From NCBI GenBank assembly GCA_902568465.1, contig CACFQR010000005.1:17014-81013 (forward strand): DNA of 64,000 bases, written 5' to 3'. Under the pieces are notes generated by a model. That model was not told the origin of the DNA, ran no database searches, and saw only the letters and a list, made by a program, of their open reading frames with translations. Numbering within the stretch: position 1 is the first letter of the stretch; the number at the start of each line of letters is the position of its first letter. This document shows positions 35,143-45,271 of the stretch, piece after piece. This DNA is from an uncultured Pelagibacteraceae bacterium. Its GTDB lineage: Bacteria > Pseudomonadota > Alphaproteobacteria > Pelagibacterales > Pelagibacteraceae. Made by a program: the position numbers and the translations under genes.

Positions 35143-35956
35143 TTTTTTTTGCTAAATCCTGCTGTTTTAGTAAAGCAAGTTGTAATTTTAATCTTGTAAG
35201 AGGTGTTCTTAAGTCATGACTGATTCCTGAAAGCATTTCTGATCTTTGATTTAAATGCACTGTAATTCTTTTTCTCATTCTATCAAATTCATAAGCCGCT
35301 TGCCGTATTTCTCTAGCTCCGGAGGGTCTAAATTCTTTTACAAATTCTCCCTTACCAAATCTTTCAGCAGCTCTAGCAAGGTTTACAATTGGCCTTGTTT
35401 GATTTTTTAAAAAAACTATGGCGATCATTATTAATAATATTCCTGGCAAAGTAATCCATAACGCAAAAATACGAGCAGAGGATGGTGCAATTTTTTCTTT
35501 AGGAAAAAAAATTTGTAACAGTCCTGTTTCATATTTTATTTTTAGATATACGACATCTTTGTATGAAGTTGTATCAAACCAATATGAGTTTGGAAAAGCA
35601 GATTTAAGTTCTCTTCTTAAACTTCTATCCATTGGGCTATACCATCTTTCAGGAATTTCTTCTGGAAAAATTTCATTCGCTTTTAATCTAACTACAAAAT
35701 CAAAATTCTTATTATATAAATCTAGAATTTCCTCTTTATTAGTTTGTTCGTTTTGATATACATCATAAAGTGTTTTAACTTCACTAACCAAGGATCGCGT
35801 CATTCCCTTGTTAGCTTTTATCCAAAGACTATCGAAAAAAACTATAGTAATTATTATTTGTAACAATATTATTGGAGTCGCAACAATTATTAAGGATCTA
35901 TAAAAAAGTCTTTTTGGTAAAATATTTTTTATAAAATTATTCAATCCATAAAACAT
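35135..35956 (-). CDS. EnvZ-like histidine kinase, N-terminal part ending at a nine-A run
   Basis: The sensor half of the kinase. I use ATG 35956, which begins a membrane-proximal basic stretch, instead of the further upstream frame opening at 36010. TM1 is at about residues 18-38, a periplasmic domain of about 120 residues follows, TM2 is near 160-182, then a HAMP region, and the phospho-accepting His is in GISHDLRTPLTRLKLQL. The frame ends at a TGA directly after GCA-A9-TGGGTGA. The downstream ORF supplies the missing kinase domain in another frame. Programmed slippage, a recent mutation or a base-call error in the run are all possible. The matching response regulator is directly upstream. 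Confidence 0.75.
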   Translation of the reverse strand: MFYGLNNFIKNILPKRLFYRSLIIVATPIILLQIIITIVFFDSLWIKANKGMTRSLVSEVKTLYDVYQNEQTNKEEILDLYNKNFDFVVRLKANEIFPEEIPERWYSPMDRSLRRELKSAFPNSYWFDTTSYKDVVYLKIKYETGLLQIFFPKEKIAPSSARIFALWITLPGILLIMIAIVFLKNQTRPIVNLARAAERFGKGEFVKEFRPSGAREIRQAAYEFDRMRKRITVHLNQRSEMLSGISHDLRTPLTRLKLQLALLKQQDLAKKNG

Positions 35957-36614
35957 AGCCAGCTCCCCTAATAGTTTGTAAATATTTTGGATTTTTAGGA
36001 TTTGTCTCAATTTTTTGTCTTAATCTTGTGATCATTACATCAATAGTTCTTTCTTTTGATATATTAATTATTTTACCAATATCTTCTCTAGAAAAAACTT
36101 TTCCTGGCGACTCAAGCATTTTACTTAAAACCTTTATTTCCTGTGGATTAATTTTTATTAACTTGTCATTTATTTTTATATCTGATTTTTTCAAATTTAC
36201 CAAAGCATTTCCTATATATATTTCATCTGACAAGATAGGTTTTTGAACTTTGCTTAGAATATTTTTTATTCTCAACAAAAGTTCTTTCGGGTTAAAAGGC
36301 TTTCCTAAATAATCATCTGCTCCTAATTCTAATCCTTCAATTCTATTTTGTGTTTCACCTTTTGCTGTTAAAAGTATTATTGGTATTGGGTTGTTTTCTT
36401 TAATTTCCTTTGTCAGATCTAGACCACTTTTTCCAGGCATCATAATATCTAAAATGATTATATCAAATTTGATTATTTCTAATTTTTTTTTGGCATCAAA
36501 TGCATCTTTAGCACTGGTAACTAAAAATTTTTTTTCTTCGAGATACTCTTTTACTAGTTCTCTTATCCTATCATCGTCATCAACCACCAATATATGAAAA
36601 GTGTTTTTATTCAT
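35937..36614 (-). CDS. OmpR-family response regulator
   Basis: The 225-residue regulator has a receiver domain with acidic pocket DDDD near residues 12-15, the phospho-Asp in ILDIMMPGKSG, the Thr of LLTAKG and the Lys of GKPFNPKEL, and then a winged-helix output domain ending with MITRLRQKIE and IRGAGYVLW. It overlaps the MarR gene by eight bases and the kinase gene by 20 bases, so the three form one transcript: marR-ompR-envZ. In Rhodobacter the similar petP-petR pair lies near the bc1 genes; the role here is not known. Confidence 0.92.
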   Translation of the reverse strand: MNKNTFHILVVDDDDRIRELVKEYLEEKKFLVTSAKDAFDAKKKLEIIKFDIIILDIMMPGKSGLDLTKEIKENNPIPIILLTAKGETQNRIEGLELGADDYLGKPFNPKELLLRIKNILSKVQKPILSDEIYIGNALVNLKKSDIKINDKLIKINPQEIKVLSKMLESPGKVFSREDIGKIINISKERTIDVMITRLRQKIETNPKNPKYLQTIRGAGYVLWIE

Positions 36615-37044
36615 TTATAATTTTTTTTAATACATTTTTAAATTTAAGTACCGAATCCGAGTCTGAACTTTTGAGAGCATTATAAATTCTTTTTTTTTGC
36701 TCTAAAAAAATTTCTTCAAATAATTTTTTACCCTTTTCATTAAGATAAATTTGTCTTTGCCTAGAGTCTATTTCCCCTTTTTTTAGTAAAATAGTTTTAT
36801 TTTCTATTAAATCTCTTAAAACTCTATTTAAACTTTGTTTAGTGATTTTTAGTCTACTTAATAAATCTGAAACAGTAAGACCCTCATGTCTTTCAATAAG
36901 ATGAATGGCCCTATGATGAGCAGTGCCAAAAGAGTATTTTTTAAGTATTTTTTTTGGATCAGAGTAGGTCTCTCTATAAGCATAAAATATTTGTTCAATA
37001 AAATCCTTAATCTGATCATCTTTTAAATATAATAAATCTCTCAT
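36607..37044 (-). CDS. MarR-family transcriptional regulator (PetP-like)
   Basis: The 145-residue protein has the MarR winged-helix core: HLIERHEGLTVSDLLSRLKITKQSLNRVLRDLIENKTILLK, then the wing with DSRQRQIYLNEKGKKL. It is the first gene of a marR-ompR-envZ transcript, overlapping ompR by eight bases. It is divergent from ilvE. The intergenic region contains a TATCTA/TAGATA dyad that could be its operator. A ligand cannot be read from the sequence. Confidence 0.88.
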   Translation of the reverse strand: MRDLLYLKDDQIKDFIEQIFYAYRETYSDPKKILKKYSFGTAHHRAIHLIERHEGLTVSDLLSRLKITKQSLNRVLRDLIENKTILLKKGEIDSRQRQIYLNEKGKKLFEEIFLEQKKRIYNALKSSDSDSVLKFKNVLKKIINE

Positions 37045-37066
37045 AATTTGTTTTGGGTCAGTTATA

Positions 37067-37095
37067 TTGACATATCTACCTAAGATAGATACTTT
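37067..37095 (+). promoter_or_regulatory. Candidate ilvE promoter with an inverted repeat in its spacer
   Basis: A perfect -35 TTGACA is at 37067-37072, and 17 bases downstream TACTTT (37090-37095) could serve as a weak -10. The spacer contains the inverted repeat TATCTA (37073-37078), seven bases, TAGATA (37086-37091), a size usual for a MarR operator. It lies between the divergent marR and ilvE starts (ilvE ATG 37136). Confidence 0.45.
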
Positions 37096-37135
37096 TTCAA
37101 AACAAATAAATCAATTAAGATCAATAAATTTATTT

Positions 37136-38023
37136 ATGGAACCCGTACCTTTTGATAAAAGATCAGGCAAAATTTGGTTTAATGGTCAACCAGTAAACTG
37201 GTCCGACGTAAAAATACATGTATTAAGTCACGGTTTGCATTATGCCAGCTGTGTGTTTGAAGGTGAAAGAGTTTATGACGGTGAGATATTTAAGCTTGAA
37301 GAACATACAGAAAGATTATTTCATTCGGCTTCAAGAATGGGTTTTAAAATTCCATACAGTCAAGAGGATCTAAATAGTTCTTGCAAGGATATAGTTGCCA
37401 TTCAAAAAGTTAAAAATGGTTATGTAAGACCAGTAGCCTGGAGAGGAAGCGAGATGATGGCAATTTCTGCTCAAAAAACAAAAATTCATGTAGCAATAGC
37501 TGCGTGGGATTGGGGATCTTATTTTGATCCTAATTTAAAACTTAAAGGTATAAAATTAGATATTTCTAAATGGAGAAGACCAGCGCCAGATACAATTCCA
37601 TGGGACACAAAAGCTTCCGGATTATATATGATTTGTACTTTATCCAAGCACGAAGCTGAAAAAAAAGGTTTTACAGACTCATTGATGTTAGATTACCAGG
37701 GCAATGTTGCAGAAGCCACTGGGGCAAATATATTTTTTAAAAATAAAGATAACGAACTGCATACACCAATTCCAGATTCCTTTTTAAATGGAATTACAAG
37801 AAGATGTATTATTGAGATTGCAAAATCAAAAAATATAAAAATTGTTGAAAGAAAAATAAAACCAGAAGAATTATCTAAGTTTGTTGGTTGTTTTTTAACT
37901 GGAACAGCAGCAGAAGTAACACCAGTTTCCCAAATTGACAATCATAAATTTGCAGTCTGCAACGTGATAAAAGATCTATCCGAAAGTTATCAAGCTTTGG
38001 TTAGAAGGAAAAACGCAGCTTAA
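37136..38023 (+). CDS. ilvE: Branched-chain amino acid aminotransferase
   Basis: IlvE is the PLP enzyme that makes leucine, isoleucine and valine from their keto acids. I choose ATG 37136 (295 residues), since the family starts close to the VPFDKRSGKIWFNG block; the open frame from 37067 starts with TTG in the promoter. Signatures are HVLSHGLHYASCVFEGERVY, the catalytic Lys in WDTKASGLY, EATGANIFF and FLTGTAAEVTPV. The sequence is the alphaproteobacterial type and lacks insertions. Confidence 0.93.
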   Translation: MEPVPFDKRSGKIWFNGQPVNWSDVKIHVLSHGLHYASCVFEGERVYDGEIFKLEEHTERLFHSASRMGFKIPYSQEDLNSSCKDIVAIQKVKNGYVRPVAWRGSEMMAISAQKTKIHVAIAAWDWGSYFDPNLKLKGIKLDISKWRRPAPDTIPWDTKASGLYMICTLSKHEAEKKGFTDSLMLDYQGNVAEATGANIFFKNKDNELHTPIPDSFLNGITRRCIIEIAKSKNIKIVERKIKPEELSKFVGCFLTGTAAEVTPVSQIDNHKFAVCNVIKDLSESYQALVRRKNAA

Positions 38024-38028
38024 TATTT

Positions 38029-38598
38029 TTACTCAATTGCATGATCGATTCCTTTTCTCACATAATCGTATCCTGTATAAACTGTAAGAAAAGCAGCTAG
38101 CCACAAAAAGATTATTCCAATCGAGTGCGCATTAAAATCTGCAAAGTTAACTAAGGTATTTCCACTTTCTCCTGTTAATAAAATTGCAATGGCACACATT
38201 TGTATAAAGGTTTTAATTTTAGCCAATTTGTTGACAGGCATCTTAACTTGAACTTTAGCTAAAAACTCTCTTAGCCCAGAAATTAAAATTTCTCTTATAA
38301 GAATAATTATTGCTGCTATTATCTCGTAATCTTTTATTGTGTCATCCATTACTAATAAAATTAATGCACTAGCTACTATAATTTTGTCAGCTATGGGATC
38401 TAAAAGTTCGCCAAGCTTAGATTCTTCTTTATACAATCTAGCTAACAAACCATCTAAAAAATCTGTAAAACTAGCTAACAAAAATATAAAAAAGGGAATC
38501 CAATCTCCCATTGGCCCCGGTAAGTAGAAAGTTCCAATAAATATAGGGGTTAAAATAATTCGGCCGATAGTTAATATATTTGGTATTTTAAGTTTCAT
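38029..38598 (-). CDS. pgsA: CDP-diacylglycerol-glycerol-3-phosphate 3-phosphatidyltransferase
   Basis: PgsA makes phosphatidylglycerol phosphate, an essential membrane lipid step. The 189 residues carry the CDP-alcohol phosphotransferase motif D-G-x2-A-R-x8-G-x3-D-x3-D, seen as DGLLARLYKEESKLGELLDP followed by IADK. About four to five helices follow. It is last in the uvrB-DUF1289-folM-folB-uvrC-pgsA string on the minus strand, three bases after uvrC. uvrC-pgsA is a widespread bacterial pair. Confidence 0.95.
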   Translation of the reverse strand: MKLKIPNILTIGRIILTPIFIGTFYLPGPMGDWIPFFIFLLASFTDFLDGLLARLYKEESKLGELLDPIADKIIVASALILLVMDDTIKDYEIIAAIIILIREILISGLREFLAKVQVKMPVNKLAKIKTFIQMCAIAILLTGESGNTLVNFADFNAHSIGIIFLWLAAFLTVYTGYDYVRKGIDHAIE

Positions 38599-38601
38599 TT
38601 T

Positions 38602-40449
38602 TTAATCATGAAAAAAATCATGTATTTTTTTTGCTACGGAAGTTTCTATCCCTTCTACCTTTTTTAAATCATCAAAGCTAGCTGACTCTACAGCCTTAGC
38701 AGATCCAAAGTAATTTAACAAAGCTCTTTTTCTATTTCTTCCAATACCATTTATTTGGTCTAATAAAGATTTCGTAAAATTTTTCTTCCTCCTCATTCTA
38801 TGGCTACTTACTGCAAATCTGTGAGCTTCATCTCTTAGCCTTTGAAGAAAAAATAATAAAGGCTCTCTTTTATTAAGCTTAATCATATTATTTTTATGAA
38901 AGAAAGTTTCATTTCCTTTATTTCTGTTTTTACCTTTTGCTATTGCTATTATAGGGATGTCATGAAAGCCATATTCATCTAATATTTTTCTACCAACCGA
39001 ATATTGGCCCTTGCCACCATCAATAATTACTAAGTCAGGAATTATTATATCTATTTGATGCCTAGTTTTTATAATTCTTAAAAATCTTCTCTCAAAAACC
39101 TCTTTTATCATTCCATAATCATCTCCATCGCTTAGTTTTTTATTTTTAATATTAAATTTTCTATATTGTTTTTTAATAAAACCTTCTGGACCAAATGTAA
39201 TTAATGCGCCCACAGAATTGGATCCTTGAATATGGCTATTGTCATACACTTCTATCGTTTTTGGAACTATATCTAATTTAAATTTCTCAGCAACTTCATT
39301 TAAAAGTTTATTATTAGTTTCAGATTCAAAAATCTTTCTAGTCAATGCTTCCTTTGCATTTTTTTCAGCCATTTTAGATAACTTAAATCCATTTCCTTTT
39401 TTAGGAACTTTTATAGATACAAATTTTTTTTCTTTTTTTTCTAAAGCTGCTTTAACAAGTTTTAAATCTTTTATTTTTATATTGATTAAAATTTCAACAG
39501 GTACTGTTTTGTTTTCATAAAATTGAACTATGAATGAAGTTAAAACATCTTCCGCTGTGTGAAATTTGTCATGATAAGGAAAATAAGATTGGTTACCCCA
39601 ATTTTGTTTTGATCGGTAAAAAAATACTTGGACACAAGTTTTGCCAGCTTCTTGTACAACAGAAATAACATCTGCATTATCAAGATTTGTAGAACTTATA
39701 TTTTGAGAAGATTGAATTTGTGTTAAGGCTTTTATTCTATCTCTTAAAATAGCAGCTTTTTCATAATCCATTTTTTCACTACTTTTTTCCATATCAATCG
39801 CTAATTTTTTTTGTATATTTTTTGATTTTCCAGATAGAAATAATATTGCATCTGATACAAGCTTAGAGTATTCGGTTTTTTCTAAACGATTTACACACGG
39901 CGCGGCACATCTTTTGATTTGATATAAAATACATGGTCTTTCTCTATTTTTAAAAACAGCGTCATTACATACTCTTAATAAAAAAACTTTTTGTAGTATT
40001 TTTATAGTCCAATTTGCAGAACCTACAGAGGCGAATGGACCAAAATAATAACCATTTTTATTTTTTTTCCCCCTATGTTTTGTTAATTGGGGCCAGTCAG
40101 AATCTTTCTCAATAAAAATATAGGGAAAGGATTTGTCATCCCTAAGAAGAACATTAAATTTAGGTTTAAATTTTTTAATTAAATTAGCTTCTAAAAGTAA
40201 AGCTTCCGCCTCACTACTTGTCGTTACTATTTCTAAACCGTTAGTTAATGCCAACATTCTTTCGGTTCTTATTGGTTGATTTTTATCTAAAGTATAGTTT
40301 TTTAATCTATTAGGAAGATTTTTAGCTTTGCCGACGTATAGCACTTGATTTTTTTTATCAAGCATTCTGTATACTCCAGGACTATTAGAAATTAATGGAA
40401 TTTTTTTTCTAATTAATTCTTTGCCAAAATCAAGATCTCTCATAATCAC
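38602..40449 (-). CDS. uvrC: Excinuclease ABC subunit C
   Basis: UvrC makes both incisions in nucleotide excision repair. The 615 residues hold the N-terminal GIY-YIG nuclease ([20 protein letters not shown]), a Cys pattern near residue 160-170, the UVR motif ([16 protein letters not shown]) near residue 215 that binds UvrB, the RNase H-like second nuclease ([25 protein letters not shown]), and C-terminal HhH motifs ([13 protein letters not shown]). ATG 40449 overlaps folB by 20 bases; ATG 40443 is an alternative. Confidence 0.96.
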   Translation of the reverse strand: MIMRDLDFGKELIRKKIPLISNSPGVYRMLDKKNQVLYVGKAKNLPNRLKNYTLDKNQPIRTERMLALTNGLEIVTTSSEAEALLLEANLIKKFKPKFNVLLRDDKSFPYIFIEKDSDWPQLTKHRGKKNKNGYYFGPFASVGSANWTIKILQKVFLLRVCNDAVFKNRERPCILYQIKRCAAPCVNRLEKTEYSKLVSDAILFLSGKSKNIQKKLAIDMEKSSEKMDYEKAAILRDRIKALTQIQSSQNISSTNLDNADVISVVQEAGKTCVQVFFYRSKQNWGNQSYFPYHDKFHTAEDVLTSFIVQFYENKTVPVEILINIKIKDLKLVKAALEKKEKKFVSIKVPKKGNGFKLSKMAEKNAKEALTRKIFESETNNKLLNEVAEKFKLDIVPKTIEVYDNSHIQGSNSVGALITFGPEGFIKKQYRKFNIKNKKLSDGDDYGMIKEVFERRFLRIIKTRHQIDIIIPDLVIIDGGKGQYSVGRKILDEYGFHDIPIIAIAKGKNRNKGNETFFHKNNMIKLNKREPLLFFLQRLRDEAHRFAVSSHRMRRKKNFTKSLLDQINGIGRNRKRALLNYFGSAKAVESASFDDLKKVEGIETSVAKKIHDFFHD

Positions 40450-40858
40450 TTCTTGTTTTAAAAACTTCTACTCCAACTGATTTAGCATTTTTAATAGCCT
40501 CTGGTTTTTCAATTTTAATTGTTACGGAGTTTATTCTCTTATCCTCAAATATTTCTTTAAAAGAATCTTCAGCCAAACTTTCTAAAAAGTTATATTTTTT
40601 ACTACTACTCAAATTTTTCAATTTATTTGTAATTTTTTCATAATCCACTATACTTTTTATATCATTTTCATCAGGAAGAGAATTTTGACTAACATCTAAA
40701 ACTATATTAAATTTTATTTTTTGCTTTTTTATTTTTTCGTGTTTGTGAATACCTATTATTTCTTCAATAATAAAATCTTTAATAAAAACAGTTCTTCTAG
40801 TAGAACTTTTTTCTTTTCTAGGTTTTAGTTGTAAAATTTTAAAATTATTCTTTTTCAT
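40430..40858 (-). CDS. folB: Dihydroneopterin aldolase
   Basis: FolB acts on dihydroneopterin in folate synthesis. I use ATG 40858 (142 residues); the frame is open back to 40894 inside the preceding reductase gene. The first 20 residues are a basic extension, then the core: [44 protein letters not shown] with the catalytic Glu, and [21 protein letters not shown] with a Lys. These match the DHNA/FolX tunnel fold. FolX (epimerase) is a close relative, and the two cannot be fully separated from motifs. It overlaps the SDR gene by 14 bases. Confidence 0.85.
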   Translation of the reverse strand: MKKNNFKILQLKPRKEKSSTRRTVFIKDFIIEEIIGIHKHEKIKKQKIKFNIVLDVSQNSLPDENDIKSIVDYEKITNKLKNLSSSKKYNFLESLAEDSFKEIFEDKRINSVTIKIEKPEAIKNAKSVGVEVFKTRSDYERS

Positions 40859-41597
40859 TTTTCTTATTCCACGATAAATTTTGCCCACTATCAACAGTTA
40901 TAATTTGACCGGTAACAGAATTATTATTGATCAGAAATTCAATGGCATTACAAATATCTTCTAATCGAACAGTTTTTTTAAGAAGAGTAGATTTTACTTG
41001 ATTTCTAAAATGCCTTTCAGTTTGTCTTTTACTTTTTATAGTAGGACCAGGAGCAATAGCATTAACCTTTATATGTGGTCCCAGTCGCATAGCCATAGTT
41101 TTGGTTAAAGTCTGCAAGCCAGTTTTACTAATAGTATATGACATAAAAAAAGGAGTAAGTTTAAATATTCTTTGATCAATAATATTAATTATATTAGACG
41201 TATTTTTTTTTGAAACTTGCTTGGCAAACTGTTTAGTTAGAATAGTTGGAGCAAGAAGATTAATGTTTAGATGATCATTCCAACTTTTAGTTGTAAAATT
41301 TGTAATATCATCTTTTTCAAATAAGGCAGCGTTGTTTACAAGACAATCAATGGTACCAAGTTTTTTTCTTGCTAAAGATATAATTTTTTCTGTTTGTTTT
41401 GGATTTTTTAAATCACATTTTATCAAAGCAACTTTCACCCACTTTTGCTCAATTATTTTTTTTAATTTTTTAGCTTTCGAATATGATCTAAAATAATGTA
41501 GGGCGATATTCCAACCTTTTTCAGCAAAATGTAATGCTATGGCTCTACCCACCCTTGTTGCTGCGCCAGTAATTAGTATATTTTTACTTTTCATCAT
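40845..41597 (-). CDS. Short-chain dehydrogenase, FolM/pteridine-reductase-like
   Basis: This NADP(H)-type SDR has 250 residues from ATG 41597. The glycine motif TGAATRVGRAIA with an Arg after it is typical of FolM and PTR1 pteridine reductases, and Y-x3-K is in SYTISKTGLQTLTK. The tail motif APGPTIKS is also pteridine-reductase-like. The overlap with folB supports a pterin substrate, either dihydromonapterin or dihydrofolate. It overlaps the DUF1289 gene end by 14 bases. A different SDR substrate cannot be excluded. Confidence 0.78.
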   Translation of the reverse strand: MMKSKNILITGAATRVGRAIALHFAEKGWNIALHYFRSYSKAKKLKKIIEQKWVKVALIKCDLKNPKQTEKIISLARKKLGTIDCLVNNAALFEKDDITNFTTKSWNDHLNINLLAPTILTKQFAKQVSKKNTSNIINIIDQRIFKLTPFFMSYTISKTGLQTLTKTMAMRLGPHIKVNAIAPGPTIKSKRQTERHFRNQVKSTLLKKTVRLEDICNAIEFLINNNSVTGQIITVDSGQNLSWNKKNEKE

Positions 41598-41872
41598 CAA
41601 TTTTTTTTAAGCTTTGTTTGTATAACGAGGAACCAGTTTTTATCTTATTAGAGTATGATTCTTTAAAGGTTTCTAATTGCCACCCTGACATTCTTTGAAT
41701 TAATAAATTTAAATTTTCTTTTTTCCAAGAAAACTCTGTGTTTTCGTTTTTCCATATTATTTTTTCTTCATTTGTTCTAGCGCATCCATAACAATATCCG
41801 GTTCTTGGGTCAGTTTTACAAATACTTATACAGGGAGAAACAACTTTATTATTTTCTATATTTTTTTTTCAT
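41584..41872 (-). CDS. DUF1289 zinc-ribbon-like protein, start separated by a nine-A run
   Basis: On the minus strand the segment after uvrB encodes VVSPCISICKTDPRTGYC and YGCARTNEEKIIW, the four-cysteine DUF1289 signature, followed by about 65 residues rich in Lys, Trp and Ser. The coding frame runs 41859-41584 with about 91 residues and ends over the SDR start. The only ATG upstream (41872) is followed by nine A and is out of frame by one base; eight A would give MKKNIENNKVVSPC. A TGA lies upstream in the coding frame, so no other ATG/GTG/TTG start is available. DUF1289 function is unknown; a metal or iron-sulfur role is suggested by the cysteines. Confidence 0.65.
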
Positions 41873-41876
41873 TAAT

Positions 41877-44027
41877 TTAACGTTTTTTTCTCGGTTTAGT
41901 GCCTGGCTTTCCCTGCGTTGATCTTCCCTCAGGGTAAATTTTGTTTTGTAGTTTAGATTGTCTTATTTTTGGATTAATTCCAATCTCTAATTCGCTAGCT
42001 TCTAATTTTCTTATTTCATCTCTAATTTTAGCAGCTTCTTCAAATTCAAGATTTTCAGCAGCTTCTTTCATTTTTTTCTTAAGAGATTTTAAATGTTTTT
42101 TTAAATTATGACCAATAGATGTATCAGCATTAATTTTTGTATAATCTCTCTCATATATACTTTCTAAAATATCTGTTATTTCTTTTTTAATTGAAGTTGC
42201 GCTAATATTATTTTTTTTGTTATATGACAATTGTAATTGTCTTCTCCTATCAGTTTCTTCAATTGCTTTTTCAATACTTTTAGTTTTTTTATCAGCATAT
42301 AAAACAGCTTTCCCTTCAACATTTCTTGCTGCTCGTCCTATTGTTTGAATTAAAGATCTTTCTGATCTTAGAAACCCTTCTTTGTCAGCATCTAAAATTG
42401 CTACTAGGGCGCATTCAGGAATATCTAATCCTTCTCTTAATAAGTTAATTCCTACAAGAACATCAAAAACTCCCATTCTTAAATCTCTCATAATTTCAAT
42501 TCTTTCCAAGGTATCTATGTCAGAGTGCATGTATCTAACCTTGACACCATTTTCATGAAGATATTCCGTTAAATCTTCTGCCATTTTTTTTGTTAATGTT
42601 GTTACCAATGATCTAAAATTTTTTTTAGCAACTTGTTTACATTCTGCCAAAAGATCATCAACTTGATTTTTTGCTGGTCTAATTTGAACCTCTGGATCAC
42701 ACAATCCCGTTGGTCTTATTACTTGATCAACAAAATTTCCAGATGTTTGTTCAAGCTCCCAAGGACCTGGAGTAGCTGAAACAAAAATAGTTTGGGTTCT
42801 CATAGTATCCCATTCTTGAAATTTTAGAGGACGGTTATCCATGCAAGAAGGAAGTCTAAAACCATATTCTGACAAAGTTTTTTTTCTTGTATAATCACCT
42901 TTGTACATTCCGTTTAATTGTGGAACAGTTACATGGCTTTCATCAACAAAGATTAAAGTATTATCTGGAAAATATTCAAAAAGAGTGGGCGGAGGTTCTC
43001 CCGGTTTTCTTCCTGTTAAAAACCTTGAATAATTTTCAATTCCAGCACAAGTACCTGTAGCTTCTATCATTTCTAAATCAAATCTTGTTCTTTCCTCCAA
43101 TCTTTGAGCTTCTAAAAGCCTATTTTCTGATTTATGTTTTTTTAATGTAATTTCTAATTCTTTTTTTATTTCTACAATTGCTTGTTCGATAGTAGGTCTA
43201 GGAGTTATGTAGTGACTATTTGCGTATAACTTAATTAAATTTAAATCATTAGTTTTACTTCCAGTAAGAGGATCAAATTCTACAATTTTTTCAACTTTGT
43301 TTCCGAATAACGAAATTCTCCAAGCTCTATCTTCTAAATGTGATGGAAAAATTTCTAAATTATCACCTCTTACTCTAAATGTACCACGATGAAAATTTTG
43401 ATCATTTCTTTTGTACTGAAGGTTCACTAAAGTTTTTATAATTTGCTCACGATTATGTTCGTGATTTTTTTTAATACCCAAAGTCATTTTACTATAAGAT
43501 TCAACTGATCCTAGACCGTAAATACAAGAGACGCTTGCAACAATAATTACATCGTCTCTTTCAAGCAAAGATCTGGTTGCTGAATGTCGCATTCTATCTA
43601 TCTGCTCATTTATTGATGCCTCTTTTTCAATGTAAGTATCAGATCTTGGCACATATGCTTCAGGAGTGTAATAATCATAGTAAGAGACAAAATACTCTAC
43701 TGCATTATTAGGAAAGAAAGTTTTCATCTCACCATATAATTGCGCAGCCAAAGTTTTATTTGGTGCAAGAATTAAAGCTGGCCTATTTAATGCTTCAATT
43801 ATTTTTGCCATAGAAAATGTTTTGCCAGAGCCAGTCACTCCTAATAAAACTTGATCATTTTTTTTGGCTTTTATTCCAGAAATTAACTTTTTTATGGCTT
43901 CTGGCTGATCACCCGCAGGTTTAAAATCAGAAACAGTAGATAGTTTAATTCCACCTTCTAACTTTTTTCCAAATAAAAAGTCTTTATCAATTGGATCTGA
44001 GGACTTTTCTTGATATGTATTTTGCAT
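41877..44027 (-). CDS. uvrB: Excinuclease ABC subunit B
   Basis: UvrB is the damage-verifying helicase-like core of nucleotide excision repair. The 716 residues show Walker A GVTGSGKT near residue 62, the beta-hairpin [20 protein letters not shown], Walker B DESHVT, motif VI (IGRAARN), and the C-terminal UVR domain ([16 protein letters not shown]). A Lys/Arg-rich tail of about 30 residues follows. First gene of the uvrB-DUF1289-SDR-folB-uvrC-pgsA string. Only 33 bases separate it from the divergent aspC. Confidence 0.97.
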   Translation of the reverse strand: MQNTYQEKSSDPIDKDFLFGKKLEGGIKLSTVSDFKPAGDQPEAIKKLISGIKAKKNDQVLLGVTGSGKTFSMAKIIEALNRPALILAPNKTLAAQLYGEMKTFFPNNAVEYFVSYYDYYTPEAYVPRSDTYIEKEASINEQIDRMRHSATRSLLERDDVIIVASVSCIYGLGSVESYSKMTLGIKKNHEHNREQIIKTLVNLQYKRNDQNFHRGTFRVRGDNLEIFPSHLEDRAWRISLFGNKVEKIVEFDPLTGSKTNDLNLIKLYANSHYITPRPTIEQAIVEIKKELEITLKKHKSENRLLEAQRLEERTRFDLEMIEATGTCAGIENYSRFLTGRKPGEPPPTLFEYFPDNTLIFVDESHVTVPQLNGMYKGDYTRKKTLSEYGFRLPSCMDNRPLKFQEWDTMRTQTIFVSATPGPWELEQTSGNFVDQVIRPTGLCDPEVQIRPAKNQVDDLLAECKQVAKKNFRSLVTTLTKKMAEDLTEYLHENGVKVRYMHSDIDTLERIEIMRDLRMGVFDVLVGINLLREGLDIPECALVAILDADKEGFLRSERSLIQTIGRAARNVEGKAVLYADKKTKSIEKAIEETDRRRQLQLSYNKKNNISATSIKKEITDILESIYERDYTKINADTSIGHNLKKHLKSLKKKMKEAAENLEFEEAAKIRDEIRKLEASELEIGINPKIRQSKLQNKIYPEGRSTQGKPGTKPRKKR

Positions 44028-44039
44028 AGTAACTAATAA

Positions 44040-45248
<1,209 letters not shown>

Positions 45249-45271
45249 CCTAAGTTTAAATACCAATTTTT

